Assembly: GCF_000420025.1 (NCBI RefSeq) | Contig: NZ_ATUD01000001.1 | Coordinates: 434,001-498,000, forward strand | DNA length: 64,000 nucleotides | Direction of reading: 5' to 3' | DNA from: Patulibacter americanus DSM 16676 | Lineage (GTDB): Bacteria; Actinomycetota; Thermoleophilia; Solirubrobacterales; Solirubrobacteraceae | In this document: piece after piece, positions 29,976 through 38,194 of the stretch | Numbering within the stretch: the first letter of the stretch is position 1 | Layout of the letters: the number at the start of each line of letters is the position of its first letter | The notes under the pieces: model-generated | The model's input: only the letters and a program-made list of their open reading frames with translations | Database searches by the model: none | What the model was told of the DNA's origin: nothing | Translations under genes and position numbers: made by a program

Positions 29976-30038
29976 GAACGGGCGCGTCGGGCACCGTGCC
30001 GATCTCGAACGGGCGCGTCGGGCACCCGTGCCGATCTC
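29976..30038. repeat. Tandem duplication of a 31/32-base unit
   Basis: Two adjacent copies (29976-30006 and 30007-30038) beginning GAACGGGCGCGTCGGGCAC and ending GTGCCGATCTC, differing by a single inserted C. Each unit contains an internal hairpin (TCGGGCAC / GTGCCGA). A third copy begins with GAAC and stops. Confidence 0.85.
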
Positions 30039-30062
30039 GAACCGCACACCCGTCACGGGGAC

Positions 30063-30135
30063 ATGTCTCTCACGACATGGAACATGTCCCCAGGGACATA
30101 CCCCCGCGATGCGTCTGTGCTTCCGGCGCGGCCGG
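30063..30135. repeat. ATGTC/GACAT palindromic element, copy 1
   Basis: Four half-sites ATGTC, GACAT, ATGTC, GACAT start at 30063, 30074, 30083 and 30095, spaced close to one helical turn. The right flank ATACC...GCGTCTGTGCTTCCGGCGC resembles the right flank of copy 2 at 58291-58380. It lies 190 bases before the Tat lipoprotein start. Confidence 0.7.
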
Positions 30136-30288
30136 CGCCCCCTGTCGCGGTTCGCCGTCCCGGGGGCCGGCCGCGCCCGACGTGGCGCCGCGCCGCTATG
30201 GTCCCCCGCGACCCGCGCCGTCGCGGGGCCGGAGCCGCCGGCCCGCCGCGCGCGTCCCCGCTCCCGACGCCCGAGGAACCGCTCCCCC

Positions 30289-31305
30289 GTGACCTTCGAC
30301 GCCCTCGTTCGCCGCGCCGGCGACCGCCTGGCCCGCCCCGCCTCCCGCCGCCAGTTCGTCGGGGCCGTCGGCCTCGGCACCGCCGCGGTCTCCGCCGGCG
30401 GCCTCATCGGCTGCGGCGACGACTCCAAGGCGACGAGCGAGCCGCGGATCCCGTGGCCGGAGGAGAACTTCCGCACCGTCCCGAACGACCGGGTCCCGAA
30501 GGGCGCCGTCGGCCAGGACGAGGTGGCCGTCTGCTACTCGCCCTACGTCGTCGTGGGCACGGAGCCGAACACGAAGAAGCTCGGTCGCACCGGCGTGGCC
30601 GTCCGCAAGGGCCCGCACCCCGACGCCGAGATCGTGCTGACGAACGCGGGCGACGAGGTCTTCGTCCACGAGGGCGCCCACTTCGCCCGCCAGAGCGCCC
30701 GCGAGGCCCCGAACTGCGGGGCGCCGCCGATGCGTCCGGCGATCAACGGGTGGATCTGGGGCTACCCCGGCGACGACGTCCGCTCGAAGAAGAGCGGCTG
30801 GATCCCGCTCGAGATCGACGGCACGACGTACTCGAAGGCGGCCCCGGACTACGAGGACAAGCCGAAGAACGACGGGTTCCTGTGCGGCCCCGCCCGCAAG
30901 GACTTCGACTGTCGCGACCCCGCGGCCTCGCAGAAGGCGTGCGGCCACGACGACTGCGGCGGGCCGCCGCTGGACGACATCCGCTGCCGCACGAAGCCGC
31001 TGCGCCGGCGGATCCGCAAGGCCGCCAACCGCAAGGCCTCGAACTTCGAGGACTACTACCTGCGGCTCTCCTTCAACTCGACCGCGTTCGGCTGGGTCGA
31101 GCCGGGCGACGTCGTCGACGAGATCTGCCGCCGCTGGGCGCCCTCCTACGGCCGCTGCTGCGTCGAGTGGAGCTTCGTCGAGATCGTGCGCTCCGAGGCG
31201 CTGCCGAAGGGCACCCGCGGCTGGATGCTCGAGACGGGCCTGCACCGCGACACCCGCAAGCCGCTCTCCCGCACCGGCCCGCCGCCGCGGCGCAAGAAGC
31301 GCTGA
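30289..31305 (+). CDS. Cysteine-rich Tat-exported lipoprotein with SH3-like segment, unknown function
   Basis: 338 residues from a GTG. The N-terminus has a twin-arginine motif (SRRQFVG), a hydrophobic core and a lipobox (LIGC), so it should be exported folded and lipid-anchored. The mature part has about eleven further cysteines (pairs such as CGHDDC and GRCC) and a segment GVAVRKGPHPDAEIV...GWIPLE like a bacterial SH3 domain. The C-terminus is very basic. No family recognised. It faces a MauD-like/MauE-like thiol-redox pair across a shared terminator. Confidence 0.75.
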   Translation: MTFDALVRRAGDRLARPASRRQFVGAVGLGTAAVSAGGLIGCGDDSKATSEPRIPWPEENFRTVPNDRVPKGAVGQDEVAVCYSPYVVVGTEPNTKKLGRTGVAVRKGPHPDAEIVLTNAGDEVFVHEGAHFARQSAREAPNCGAPPMRPAINGWIWGYPGDDVRSKKSGWIPLEIDGTTYSKAAPDYEDKPKNDGFLCGPARKDFDCRDPAASQKACGHDDCGGPPLDDIRCRTKPLRRRIRKAANRKASNFEDYYLRLSFNSTAFGWVEPGDVVDEICRRWAPSYGRCCVEWSFVEIVRSEALPKGTRGWMLETGLHRDTRKPLSRTGPPPRRKKR

Positions 31306-31308
31306 GGC

Positions 31309-31335
31309 CGCGGCCGGGGCGCCGCCCCGGCCGCG
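31309..31335. terminator. Bidirectional terminator hairpin
   Basis: Perfect 12-base arms (31309-31320 and 31324-31335) with a GCC loop, in the 70-base gap between convergent genes. It can serve both the lipoprotein gene and the MauD-like gene. Confidence 0.7.
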
Positions 31336-31375
31336 TGCGGCGTCCCGGCCCCTGGGCCCGGCGTCGCCGCGGACG

Positions 31376-31972
31376 TCAGGCGGCCGAGGTCGCCTGCGCC
31401 GCACGGCGCAGGCCGTCGACCCCGTCGGGCCGACCGAGCAGGGCGATCGTGCCGTCGCGCGACAGCCCCAGCATCGACGGGGTCGACGGACGGCGCAGCT
31501 CCCGCGGCAGGTCGTCGATCGAGACGGTCGGCACGCCCGGGAGCGGCCGACGGCGCAGGTGCGCCGCCGCGTCGTCGCGCCGGAGCGCCAGCACGCTGAC
31601 GATCCGCGCGTCGGGGGCCTCCGTCGCGAGCTCCTCGACCGCTTCCTCGACACCGACGCAGCCGTGGCACCCCGGCGAGTGGAACACGAGCAGCGCGGGG
31701 CGGTCCTGCAGGCCGCCGAGGGTCAGCACGGGCGGGTCGGCGGCCGTGGTCCCGTCGACCGCGGGCGCCGGGACCACCGGCACGGCCACCGCGGTCACCG
31801 CCTCGTGCAGCCGCGCGTCGTCGTCCGGCGCCTCGAAGAGCTCGCCGCCGTCGAACTCGTCGAGGCGCAGCCGCAGCTCGGAGGTCTGCCGGAGCAGGGA
31901 GAGCACGACCGCCACGAGCAGGGCGATGACGACCCAGGCGAGGACGGACGAGACGACCCAGACAGTGCTCAC
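31376..31972 (-). CDS. MauD-like membrane-anchored thioredoxin-fold protein
   Basis: 198 residues from a GTG that overlaps the upstream stop (GTGA). One N-terminal membrane helix (VVSSVLAWVVIALLVAVVLSLL) is followed by an extracytoplasmic thioredoxin-like domain with the active-site pair in FHSPGCHGCVGVEE. MauD proteins form or isomerise disulfides outside the membrane, first known from methylamine dehydrogenase maturation. No mau structural gene is nearby, so it more likely serves other exported cysteine proteins. Coupled to the MauE-like gene. Confidence 0.8.
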   Translation of the reverse strand: MSTVWVVSSVLAWVVIALLVAVVLSLLRQTSELRLRLDEFDGGELFEAPDDDARLHEAVTAVAVPVVPAPAVDGTTAADPPVLTLGGLQDRPALLVFHSPGCHGCVGVEEAVEELATEAPDARIVSVLALRRDDAAAHLRRRPLPGVPTVSIDDLPRELRRPSTPSMLGLSRDGTIALLGRPDGVDGLRRAAQATSAA

Positions 31973-32481
31973 GCCAGCGCCCCCGGACGCAGGCGCCAGG
32001 CCAGCGTCGCGAGCTGCCAGAGGCACGTCAGCCCGATCGCGACCGTCGCCGCGCCGGCCAGCTCGTCGGCCGCGACGGACCACGGCGCGCCGGGCGGCGT
32101 CAGGGCGACGACGACCGCGGCGACGATCAGGCCGGCGTTGCGCAGGAGCGCCTGGCCCGCGGGCGCGTCGCCGGCGGCACCGAAGCAGTTGCAGGCGGCG
32201 AGGGCCTGCGGAGCGCGGTCGTCCGCGACGCGGAGCGCCACGGAGAACGCGACGAGCAGGACCGCCGTCGCCGCAGCGGGGACCGGCGACCCGGCGGCGA
32301 GAACCAGCGCGACGCCCAACGCGATCTCCACCGCGGCGAGGGAGCGCGCCAGGGCACGCCCGGGCACGCGGTGGCCGACCACCCGACGCAGCACCACGAC
32401 CAGGCCGTCCGGGTCGCGGAGCTTCGCGATCCCGGCCAGCACCATCGTGCCGGCCAGCAGCAGCGTGAGGGCCAGGGACAT
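31969..32481 (-). CDS. MauE/DoxX-like membrane protein
   Basis: 170 residues with four membrane helices. The loop LAACNCFGAAGD carries the CxCFG motif characteristic of MauE, thought to pass electrons to or from MauD. The start is ATG at 32479-32481. It forms a two-gene operon with the MauD-like gene, together a plausible trans-membrane thiol-redox couple. Confidence 0.82.
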   Translation of the reverse strand: MSLALTLLLAGTMVLAGIAKLRDPDGLVVVLRRVVGHRVPGRALARSLAAVEIALGVALVLAAGSPVPAAATAVLLVAFSVALRVADDRAPQALAACNCFGAAGDAPAGQALLRNAGLIVAAVVVALTPPGAPWSVAADELAGAATVAIGLTCLWQLATLAWRLRPGALA

Positions 32482-32584
32482 GCGATCGAGGGTAGCTGGC
32501 GCGCTCGCCGCGCCCGTCCCTGCGCCCGCCCGACGGCGCGCCGGGTCGGCGGCGTCCGTCGCCCCGCGGCTACAGTCCAGCGCG

Positions 32585-34729
32585 ATGCAGACTGGTGGCG
32601 ATCGTCCCGGCCCCACGCCGTCGGAGGACCCGGAGGCGGGGCCCGCGGACACGACCGACGGCGGCGCCTCCCCGGGAGCCGCGTCATCCGGCGCCTCCCC
32701 GGCGTCGTCCGGCGCGTCCCCCGCGTCGTCCGACGGCTCCCCCGCGACATCCGACGGCTCCCCCGCGACGCCCGGCGCCTCCCCCGCGGCCCCCGACGGC
32801 GCGGACCGCGAGACCGCGCCCGCCGGCCCGAAGGCGCCCACCCGCCGCGTCGCGGGCGGCCGCTCCGCGCTCCCCTGGCTGATCGCGCTGGCCGTCGTCG
32901 TCCTCGCCGGCCTGGCGCTGCGCCTGTGGGGCATCCGCTGGGGCCTGCCCTACGCCTACAACCTCGACGAGCGCTCGCACTTCGTCCCCCGGGCGGTGGC
33001 GTTCTTCCAGGAGAACTCCCTCGACCCGGACTACCAGCTGAACCCGTCGGGCCTCATCGAGTGGTTCGCGGCGGTCCTGTGGGTCCTCAAGGGTGGGAGC
33101 GACGGGGTCGTCCGCGCCTGGAACACCGACCCGGAGTCCGTGTGGGCCATCGCGCGGATCTCGGCCGCGGTGCTGTCGACCGCCGCGATCGCGCTGCTCT
33201 ACGCCGCCGGCGCGCGGCTCTTCGACCGCCGCGTCGGCCTGGTCGCCGCCGCGATCCTCGCGTTCGCGTTCCTGCCCACCCACTACGGGCACCTCGCGCT
33301 GAACGACGGGCCCTCGCTGGCGCCGACCGCCCTGGCGCTGTGGGCGATCGCGGGCGTGGTGCGGTTCGGCCGACGCCGCGACTACCTCATCGCGGGCGCC
33401 GCGATCGGCGTCGCGTTCGGGCTGAAGTACAACGCCGCGTTCGTCGGCCTGCCCCTGCTCACCGCCGCCGCGATCCACGCGCTCGGCTGGCGGCCCGCCA
33501 CGCTGCGGGCCCGCGACGTCGACGTGACCGCGGACGACCGCCGCGAGCGCGCCTCCGCCACCACGCGCCTGGTCGGCGCGGCCGAGTCCGGCGGCACGTC
33601 CGCCAAGCCGCGGCGCGTCCCGCACGTCGGCGCCGCCGTCGGCGGGCTCGTGCTCGCCGCGATCGCCGGGTTCGTCTGCTTCTTCGTCCTCGATCCCTAC
33701 GCCGTGCTGCGGCCGGGCTTCTTCCTGGACGAGGTCGAGCACCTCTCGGACTACACGAAGGGCGGTCTGCTGCTCGGCGAGACGCAGCGCTCGGGCTACC
33801 GCTACTACGCCTGGACGCTGCTCTGGGGCTTCGGCGTCCTGCCCCTCGTGCTGGCCGTCGTCGGCGGGGTCCGCGGCGTGCTCCGCGACCGCTGGCAGGC
33901 GCTGCTGCTGATCCCCGCCCCGCTGATCTTCTTCGCCTACGTCGGTGCCCAGGGCCGCTACTTCGCCCGCTACGGCATGCCGGTGTACCCCCTCCTGGCG
34001 ATCCTGGCCGCCGCCGGCGCCGTGTGGCTCGGGACCTGGCTGCTGAACCGGGCAGGAACCCGCGGCGGCCGGGTGCGGGTGGCGCTCGGGACCGTCGGCG
34101 TCCTCGTCGTGCTCGCCCAGGGCCTCGTGCTCGTCGTCCACAACGACGTCGTCCTCACCCGCGAGGACACCCGCACCACCGCCCGCAAGTGGATGGTGGA
34201 GAACATCCCCGCCCGCACGACGATCGTGGTCGAGCCCGTCGTGCCGCGCGAGTGGTACGCCGACGCCGCCGTCCTGCAGAGCAAGTACTCCCGCGCCGGC
34301 TACCGCTGGGAGCGCCTGACCCGCACGGGCGACGACAAGCGCGCGCTGATCAAGAAGCACCCCGAGCTGGCGAGCAAGATCCGCCGCGCCGCCGACTTCG
34401 CCAACCACGGCTTCACGCTCTTCCCCGGGATGCTCGACTTCTACCGCGAGAAGGGCGCCTGCTGGATCGTCTCCGGCTCGCTCCAATCCGGCCGCGTGAT
34501 GAACAACCCGAGGCGCGTGCCCGAGGCCGTCAAGTACTACCGCGCCCTCGAGCAGCAGTCCGACCTGCGCTTCGAGATCGACCCCTTCGACGGGCCCGAG
34601 GCGAAGCACTACTTCCAGTACGACATGGCCTTCAACTTCGGCCAGCTCCGCTACGAGCGCCCCGGCCCGTCCATGCGGGTCTACCGCCTGCGGGACTGCA
34701 CGCCGAGGGTGGTCCCGGAGCAGTCGTAA
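32585..34729 (+). CDS. GT39-type membrane glycosyltransferase
   Basis: 714 residues. After about 95 residues of Ser/Pro/Ala-rich cytoplasmic sequence (with 21-base coding repeats) come about ten membrane helices. The first outer loop has the acidic motif NLDERSH, as in ArnT/PMT-family enzymes that take sugar from a polyprenyl phosphate. The C-terminal 200 residues are extracytoplasmic (RKWMVENIPARTTIVVEPV). Acceptor and sugar are unknown. The neighbouring prenyl-phosphate and inositol genes suggest envelope glycan work. Confidence 0.85.
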   Translation: MQTGGDRPGPTPSEDPEAGPADTTDGGASPGAASSGASPASSGASPASSDGSPATSDGSPATPGASPAAPDGADRETAPAGPKAPTRRVAGGRSALPWLIALAVVVLAGLALRLWGIRWGLPYAYNLDERSHFVPRAVAFFQENSLDPDYQLNPSGLIEWFAAVLWVLKGGSDGVVRAWNTDPESVWAIARISAAVLSTAAIALLYAAGARLFDRRVGLVAAAILAFAFLPTHYGHLALNDGPSLAPTALALWAIAGVVRFGRRRDYLIAGAAIGVAFGLKYNAAFVGLPLLTAAAIHALGWRPATLRARDVDVTADDRRERASATTRLVGAAESGGTSAKPRRVPHVGAAVGGLVLAAIAGFVCFFVLDPYAVLRPGFFLDEVEHLSDYTKGGLLLGETQRSGYRYYAWTLLWGFGVLPLVLAVVGGVRGVLRDRWQALLLIPAPLIFFAYVGAQGRYFARYGMPVYPLLAILAAAGAVWLGTWLLNRAGTRGGRVRVALGTVGVLVVLAQGLVLVVHNDVVLTREDTRTTARKWMVENIPARTTIVVEPVVPREWYADAAVLQSKYSRAGYRWERLTRTGDDKRALIKKHPELASKIRRAADFANHGFTLFPGMLDFYREKGACWIVSGSLQSGRVMNNPRRVPEAVKYYRALEQQSDLRFEIDPFDGPEAKHYFQYDMAFNFGQLRYERPGPSMRVYRLRDCTPRVVPEQS
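32687..32791 (+). repeat. 21-bp coding tandem repeat in the GT39 N-terminus
   Basis: Five 21-base units encode SGASPAS, SGASPAS, SDGSPAT, SDGSPAT and PGASPAA. They build a disordered cytoplasmic leader of variable length potential. The unit is a multiple of three, so copy changes keep the frame. Confidence 0.85.
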
Positions 34730-34839
34730 GGCGTCAGGGGCGGCGCGCTCGGCGACGCCGCCCGCGGCCCGCTCGGCACCGGCCCGGTCGCCGCGGCCGG
34801 CCCGGGCTCGTCCGCGCGGGCCGGGCGCGACGCGCGGCC

Positions 34840-35841
34840 TCAGTGGATGTAGACCGACCCGAGGAACAGCGCGACCCACGCCAGGCCGATGAGGCGCAGG
34901 CCGGGGTCGCGGATGACGAGCTCCTCCGGGGCGCCGCCACGGCCCTGGTCGACGAGCAGCGCGTAGCGCATGATGCCCATGACGAAGGGCACGATCGACA
35001 GGCCCCACCACGGGATGTCGCTCGTCTTGGGGTGCTCGAACGCCCACAGGCAGTAGGTCAGGACGGTCACGGACGCGGCCATCGTCACCACGAAGCGCAG
35101 GTACTCCACCGTGTACTGGGTGAGCGCCTTGCGGGTCCCCCCGCCCTCGCCGACCTGCAGCAGCTCGCCGTGGCGCTTGCCGGCGACCATGAACAGCGAG
35201 CCGAAGCACGTGACGGCGAGGAACCACTCCGACAGCTCGATGTCGACCGCCACGCCGCCCGAGACCGCGCGGACCACGAACCCGGTGGCCACGACCACGA
35301 TGTCGACGATCGCCGTGTGCTTCAGGCGGAACGTGTAGGCGATCGTCAGCGCCTTGTAGGCCGTGAGCAGCAGCCCCAGCTGCCACGAGATCGCGTAGGC
35401 GAGCCCGAGGCCGGCCGCGAGCAGCACGACGACCGCGGCCAGCGCGATCGGGACGGGCACGGCGCCGGAGGCGATCGGCCGGTGGCGCTTCGTCGGGTGG
35501 TTGCGGTCCGCGGCGACGTCGCCCGCGTCGTTGAGCACGTACGTCGCGCTCGAGACGAGGCAGAACGCCACGAAGGTCAGGAGGGCGTCGCGGACGACCC
35601 CGCCGTCGCTGAGGCCCGCGCCGGCCGCCGGGGCCGCGAAGACCAGGACGTTCTTGATCCACTGCTTCGGCCGCGCGGTGCGGACGAGCCCGCGGGCGAC
35701 GGAGCCGGCGGTCCGCACCGGCGGGTCGGCGGGCGGCCCCGGATCGGAGGCAGCGGAGTCGGGCGTCGCGCCCGGGCCGGGCGCCGCGGCGGCCCCGGGC
35801 ACGGGCACGTCGCTCAGGGACCCTGGTGCTTCGCCGGACAC
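34840..35841 (-). CDS. UbiA-family prenyltransferase, decaprenyl-phosphate phosphoribosyltransferase type
   Basis: 333 residues from a GTG. Polytopic with the two UbiA Asp motifs: NDAGDVAADRNHPTKRHRPI and, later, DIVVVATGFVVRAVSGG. The form RTARPKQWIKNVLVFAAPAA is typical of the subgroup including mycobacterial Rv3806c, which makes decaprenylphosphoryl-5-phosphoribose for arabinan. Presence of arabinan in this organism is not shown. The product could be another polyprenyl-phosphate sugar. The first 50 residues are Pro/Ala-rich. Confidence 0.85.
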   Translation of the reverse strand: MSGEAPGSLSDVPVPGAAAAPGPGATPDSAASDPGPPADPPVRTAGSVARGLVRTARPKQWIKNVLVFAAPAAGAGLSDGGVVRDALLTFVAFCLVSSATYVLNDAGDVAADRNHPTKRHRPIASGAVPVPIALAAVVVLLAAGLGLAYAISWQLGLLLTAYKALTIAYTFRLKHTAIVDIVVVATGFVVRAVSGGVAVDIELSEWFLAVTCFGSLFMVAGKRHGELLQVGEGGGTRKALTQYTVEYLRFVVTMAASVTVLTYCLWAFEHPKTSDIPWWGLSIVPFVMGIMRYALLVDQGRGGAPEELVIRDPGLRLIGLAWVALFLGSVYIH

Positions 35842-35871
35842 GCCGGTCAGTCTGCCCGATCCGGCCCGCGA

Positions 35872-36055
35872 CCGCCCCGGCCGACGGTCCTCGGCCGCCC
35901 CGGCCGACGGCCCGAGACCGCCCTGGACGACGGCCCGCACCCGTCCCCGACGACGGTCCCCGACCGCCCCGGCCGACGGCCCGCGGTCCCCCCGATCGAC
36001 GGCCCACGACCGCCCTGGACGACGGCCCACGCCACCCCCGCCCGGCGGCCGTCGG
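35872..36055. repeat. 23-bp minisatellite, eight copies
   Basis: Eight back-to-back 23-base units in exact register, starting at 35872, 35895, 35918, 35941, 35964, 35987, 36010 and 36033. The core is CCGCCCCGGCCGACGG plus seven variable bases; copies 6 and 8 are the most diverged. It fills most of the divergent gap between the UbiA-type gene and the CDP-alcohol phosphotransferase gene. Confidence 0.9.
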
Positions 36056-36082
36056 GTCTTCGTCGTACGCTCTCCCCGCCCC

Positions 36083-36694
36083 ATGAGCACCCCCGCCGAC
36101 ACGCAGAGCCCCGACCGCACGAAGTTCCAGCAGTGGCTGGTGGACCTGCCGCTGACGCCGAACGCGATCTCGATCGCCGGCCTGATCGGCAACATCATCG
36201 CCGCGGTCCTCGTGTGGCAGGAGCACTACGTCCTGGCGGGCGTGGCGTTCATCCTCGGCTCCGTGATGGACACCCTCGACGGCCGCTACTCGCGGATGTC
36301 GGGCAAGGGCACCCGCTTCGGCGCGTTCCTCGACTCCACGCTGGACCGCATGGAGGAGGGCATCGTCCTCGCCGCCATCGTCATGGTCTTCGCGAAGCAC
36401 GCCGACGACGTCAACGCCGGCATCGCCGCCCTGGCCGCCGTCTTCTCGCTGCTCGTCTCCTACACCCGCGCCCGCGCCGAGGGCCTGGGCCTGGACGGCA
36501 AGGCCGGCATCGGCAGCCGCGCCGTCCGCGTCGTGATCCTCTCGATCGGCCTCGTCCTCGGAGGGAACGAGCTCATCGACGGCCTCGACCTGCTCCCCGC
36601 CTCGATCTGGCTCCTCGCGGGCCTGGGCATCTTCACGACGCTGCAGCGCATGTGGCACGTGCGCCAGCAGCTGAACACGCCCGGCCAGGGCTGA
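36083..36694 (+). CDS. CDP-alcohol phosphotransferase, probable phosphatidylinositol-phosphate synthase
   Basis: 203 residues, six membrane helices. The CDP-alcohol signature is complete: DTLDGRYSRMSGKGTRFG then AFLDSTLDR, with Asp residues that bind two metal ions. Of the family options (phosphatidylglycerol-phosphate, phosphatidylinositol-phosphate and others), the inositol one is favoured because the L-myo-inositol-1-phosphate synthase gene follows 175 bases downstream. It would join CDP-diacylglycerol with inositol 1-phosphate at the membrane. The function is inferred from context. Confidence 0.85.
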   Translation: MSTPADTQSPDRTKFQQWLVDLPLTPNAISIAGLIGNIIAAVLVWQEHYVLAGVAFILGSVMDTLDGRYSRMSGKGTRFGAFLDSTLDRMEEGIVLAAIVMVFAKHADDVNAGIAALAAVFSLLVSYTRARAEGLGLDGKAGIGSRAVRVVILSIGLVLGGNELIDGLDLLPASIWLLAGLGIFTTLQRMWHVRQQLNTPGQG

Positions 36695-36869
36695 GCGCCC
36701 GCGGGCCGGGTCCGGCTACCCGGGGTTGTAACCGGCTCGTCCGAGCGGGGTTCATGGCTCTAGCCTCCCGCCGGCGGGACGGCCGACCCGGCAACGATCG
36801 CCCTGCGGCGGTCCGCTCTCGGGGCCCGAGCCGCCGGCTTCCCCGAGACCTAGGACTTCGAGAATCACC

Positions 36870-38072
36870 GTGAGCACGAGCACCACAAACGGGACCGCTG
36901 CGGCCCAGAACGACACCGGCCGCTACCAGCGCGACAAGGTGCGCGTCGCGATCATCGGCGTCGGCAACTGCGCCAACTCCTTCGTCCAGGGCGTCGAGTT
37001 CTACAAGAACGCCAAGGGCGACGAGGCCGTTCCGGGTCTCATGCACGTCGACCTCGGCGGCTACCACGTCTCCGACATCGAGTTCACCGCCGCCTTCGAC
37101 ATCAACGAGACGAAGGTCGGCAAGGACCTGTCCGAGGCCATCTGGGCCTTTCCGAACGACACGATCAAGTTCGCGGACGTCCCCCACCAGGACGTGCCCG
37201 TCTACCGCGGCACCACGAACGACGGCCTCGGCAAGTACCTGAAGCAGAAGGTCACCGAGGCCGACGGCGAGCCCGCCGACATGGTGCAGATCCTCAAGGA
37301 CACGAAGACCGACGTCGTCGTCTCGTACCTGCCCGTCGGGTCCGAGATCGCCACGCGGCACTACGTCGAGCAGGTCCTCGAGGCCGGCTGTGGCTTCGTG
37401 AACTGCATCCCCGTCTTCATCGCTCGCGAGGAGTACTGGGACAAGCGCTTCCAGGAGAAGGGCCTGCCGATCATCGGCGACGACATCAAGTCGCAGGTCG
37501 GCGCCACGATCGTCCACCGCGCGCTGGCCCGCCTCTTCCACGAGCGCGGCGTGAAGCTGCAGAACACGTCGCAGCTCAACGTCGGCGGCAACATGGACTT
37601 CTTCAACATGCTCGAGCGCGAGCGCCTCGAGTCGAAGAAGATCTCCAAGACGAACGCCGTGACCTCGGTCGCCGGCATCGAGATCCCCGCGGACCAGGTC
37701 CACGTCGGCCCGTCGGACTACGTGCCGTGGCTGACGGACCGCAAGTGGGCGCACATCCGCCTCGAGGGCAAGGCCTTCGGCGAGGTCCCGCTCAACCTGG
37801 AGCTCAAGCTCGAGGTCTGGGACTCCCCGAACTCCGCCGGCGTCATCATCGACGCCGCCCGCCTGATCAAGCTCGGCCTGAACAACGGCGTCGCGGGCCA
37901 GCTCGACGGCCCGTCGTCCTACCTCATGAAGTCGCCGCAGAACCAGCGCCCGGACGACATTGCCCGGAACGACACGGAGCAGTTCATCGCCGACAACCAC
38001 CGCAACGGTGGCGGCGCGCAGGCCCCGAAGGTTCCCGCCGGCGAGACCGCGGAGTCCGCCGCCACGGCCTAG
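36870..38072 (+). CDS. ino1: L-myo-inositol-1-phosphate synthase
   Basis: 400 residues, close to mycobacterial Ino1. It converts glucose 6-phosphate to inositol 1-phosphate with NAD+. The Rossmann motif [19 protein letters not shown] is at the N-terminus, and the family segments [20 protein letters not shown] and [13 protein letters not shown] follow. The start is GTG, fitting the rest of the neighbourhood. It supplies inositol for phospholipids and possibly mycothiol-like thiols. A strong hairpin terminator follows 76 bases after the stop. Confidence 0.97.
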   Translation: MSTSTTNGTAAAQNDTGRYQRDKVRVAIIGVGNCANSFVQGVEFYKNAKGDEAVPGLMHVDLGGYHVSDIEFTAAFDINETKVGKDLSEAIWAFPNDTIKFADVPHQDVPVYRGTTNDGLGKYLKQKVTEADGEPADMVQILKDTKTDVVVSYLPVGSEIATRHYVEQVLEAGCGFVNCIPVFIAREEYWDKRFQEKGLPIIGDDIKSQVGATIVHRALARLFHERGVKLQNTSQLNVGGNMDFFNMLERERLESKKISKTNAVTSVAGIEIPADQVHVGPSDYVPWLTDRKWAHIRLEGKAFGEVPLNLELKLEVWDSPNSAGVIIDAARLIKLGLNNGVAGQLDGPSSYLMKSPQNQRPDDIARNDTEQFIADNHRNGGGAQAPKVPAGETAESAATA

Positions 38073-38148
38073 TCACTCACCCGGTCGGCCGTCCCGCGGG
38101 ACGGTCGACCGCACGCCCCGCGCGCCCGTCGGGTGGCGCGGGACCCGG

Positions 38149-38180
38149 ACGGCCCGGGGCGCCTTCGCGCCCCGGGCCGT
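38149..38180. terminator. Bidirectional terminator after ino1
   Basis: Perfect inverted repeat with 14-base arms (38149-38162 and 38167-38180) and CTTC loop, between the convergent ino1 and exported-protein genes. No T-tract. Confidence 0.8.
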
Positions 38181-38194
38181 CGTGCGTCGTGGGG

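Larger units (their letters stand above)
29752..30288. other. Divergent intergenic region with tandem and palindromic repeats
   Basis: 537 bases without a supported gene between the SDR gene (left) and a Tat lipoprotein gene (right). It contains a 31/32-base tandem duplication (29976-30038) and copy 1 of an ATGTC/GACAT palindromic element (30063-30135), both listed separately. The rest is GC-rich and featureless to me. Confidence 0.7.

Noticed and set aside
30289..32481. Methylamine dehydrogenase locus (because of MauD/MauE-like genes beside a Cys-rich Tat protein)
   Set aside because: The lipoprotein does not show the light-chain cysteine and tryptophan pattern, it is convergent, and no heavy chain or MauG gene is present.
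35872..36055. CRISPR array
   Set aside because: Units are contiguous with no unique spacers, the repeat is only 23 bases, and no cas gene is present. It is a minisatellite.
30289..36055. Genomic island or recent horizontal transfer
   Set aside because: GC content, start-codon use and packing match the rest of the window, and there is no integrase, tRNA or IS element.
32684..36658. A 1324-codon leftward frame across the GT39, UbiA and CDP-alcohol genes
   Set aside because: It crosses four real genes and a minisatellite. Codon third-position GC favours the other frames, and motifs exist only there.
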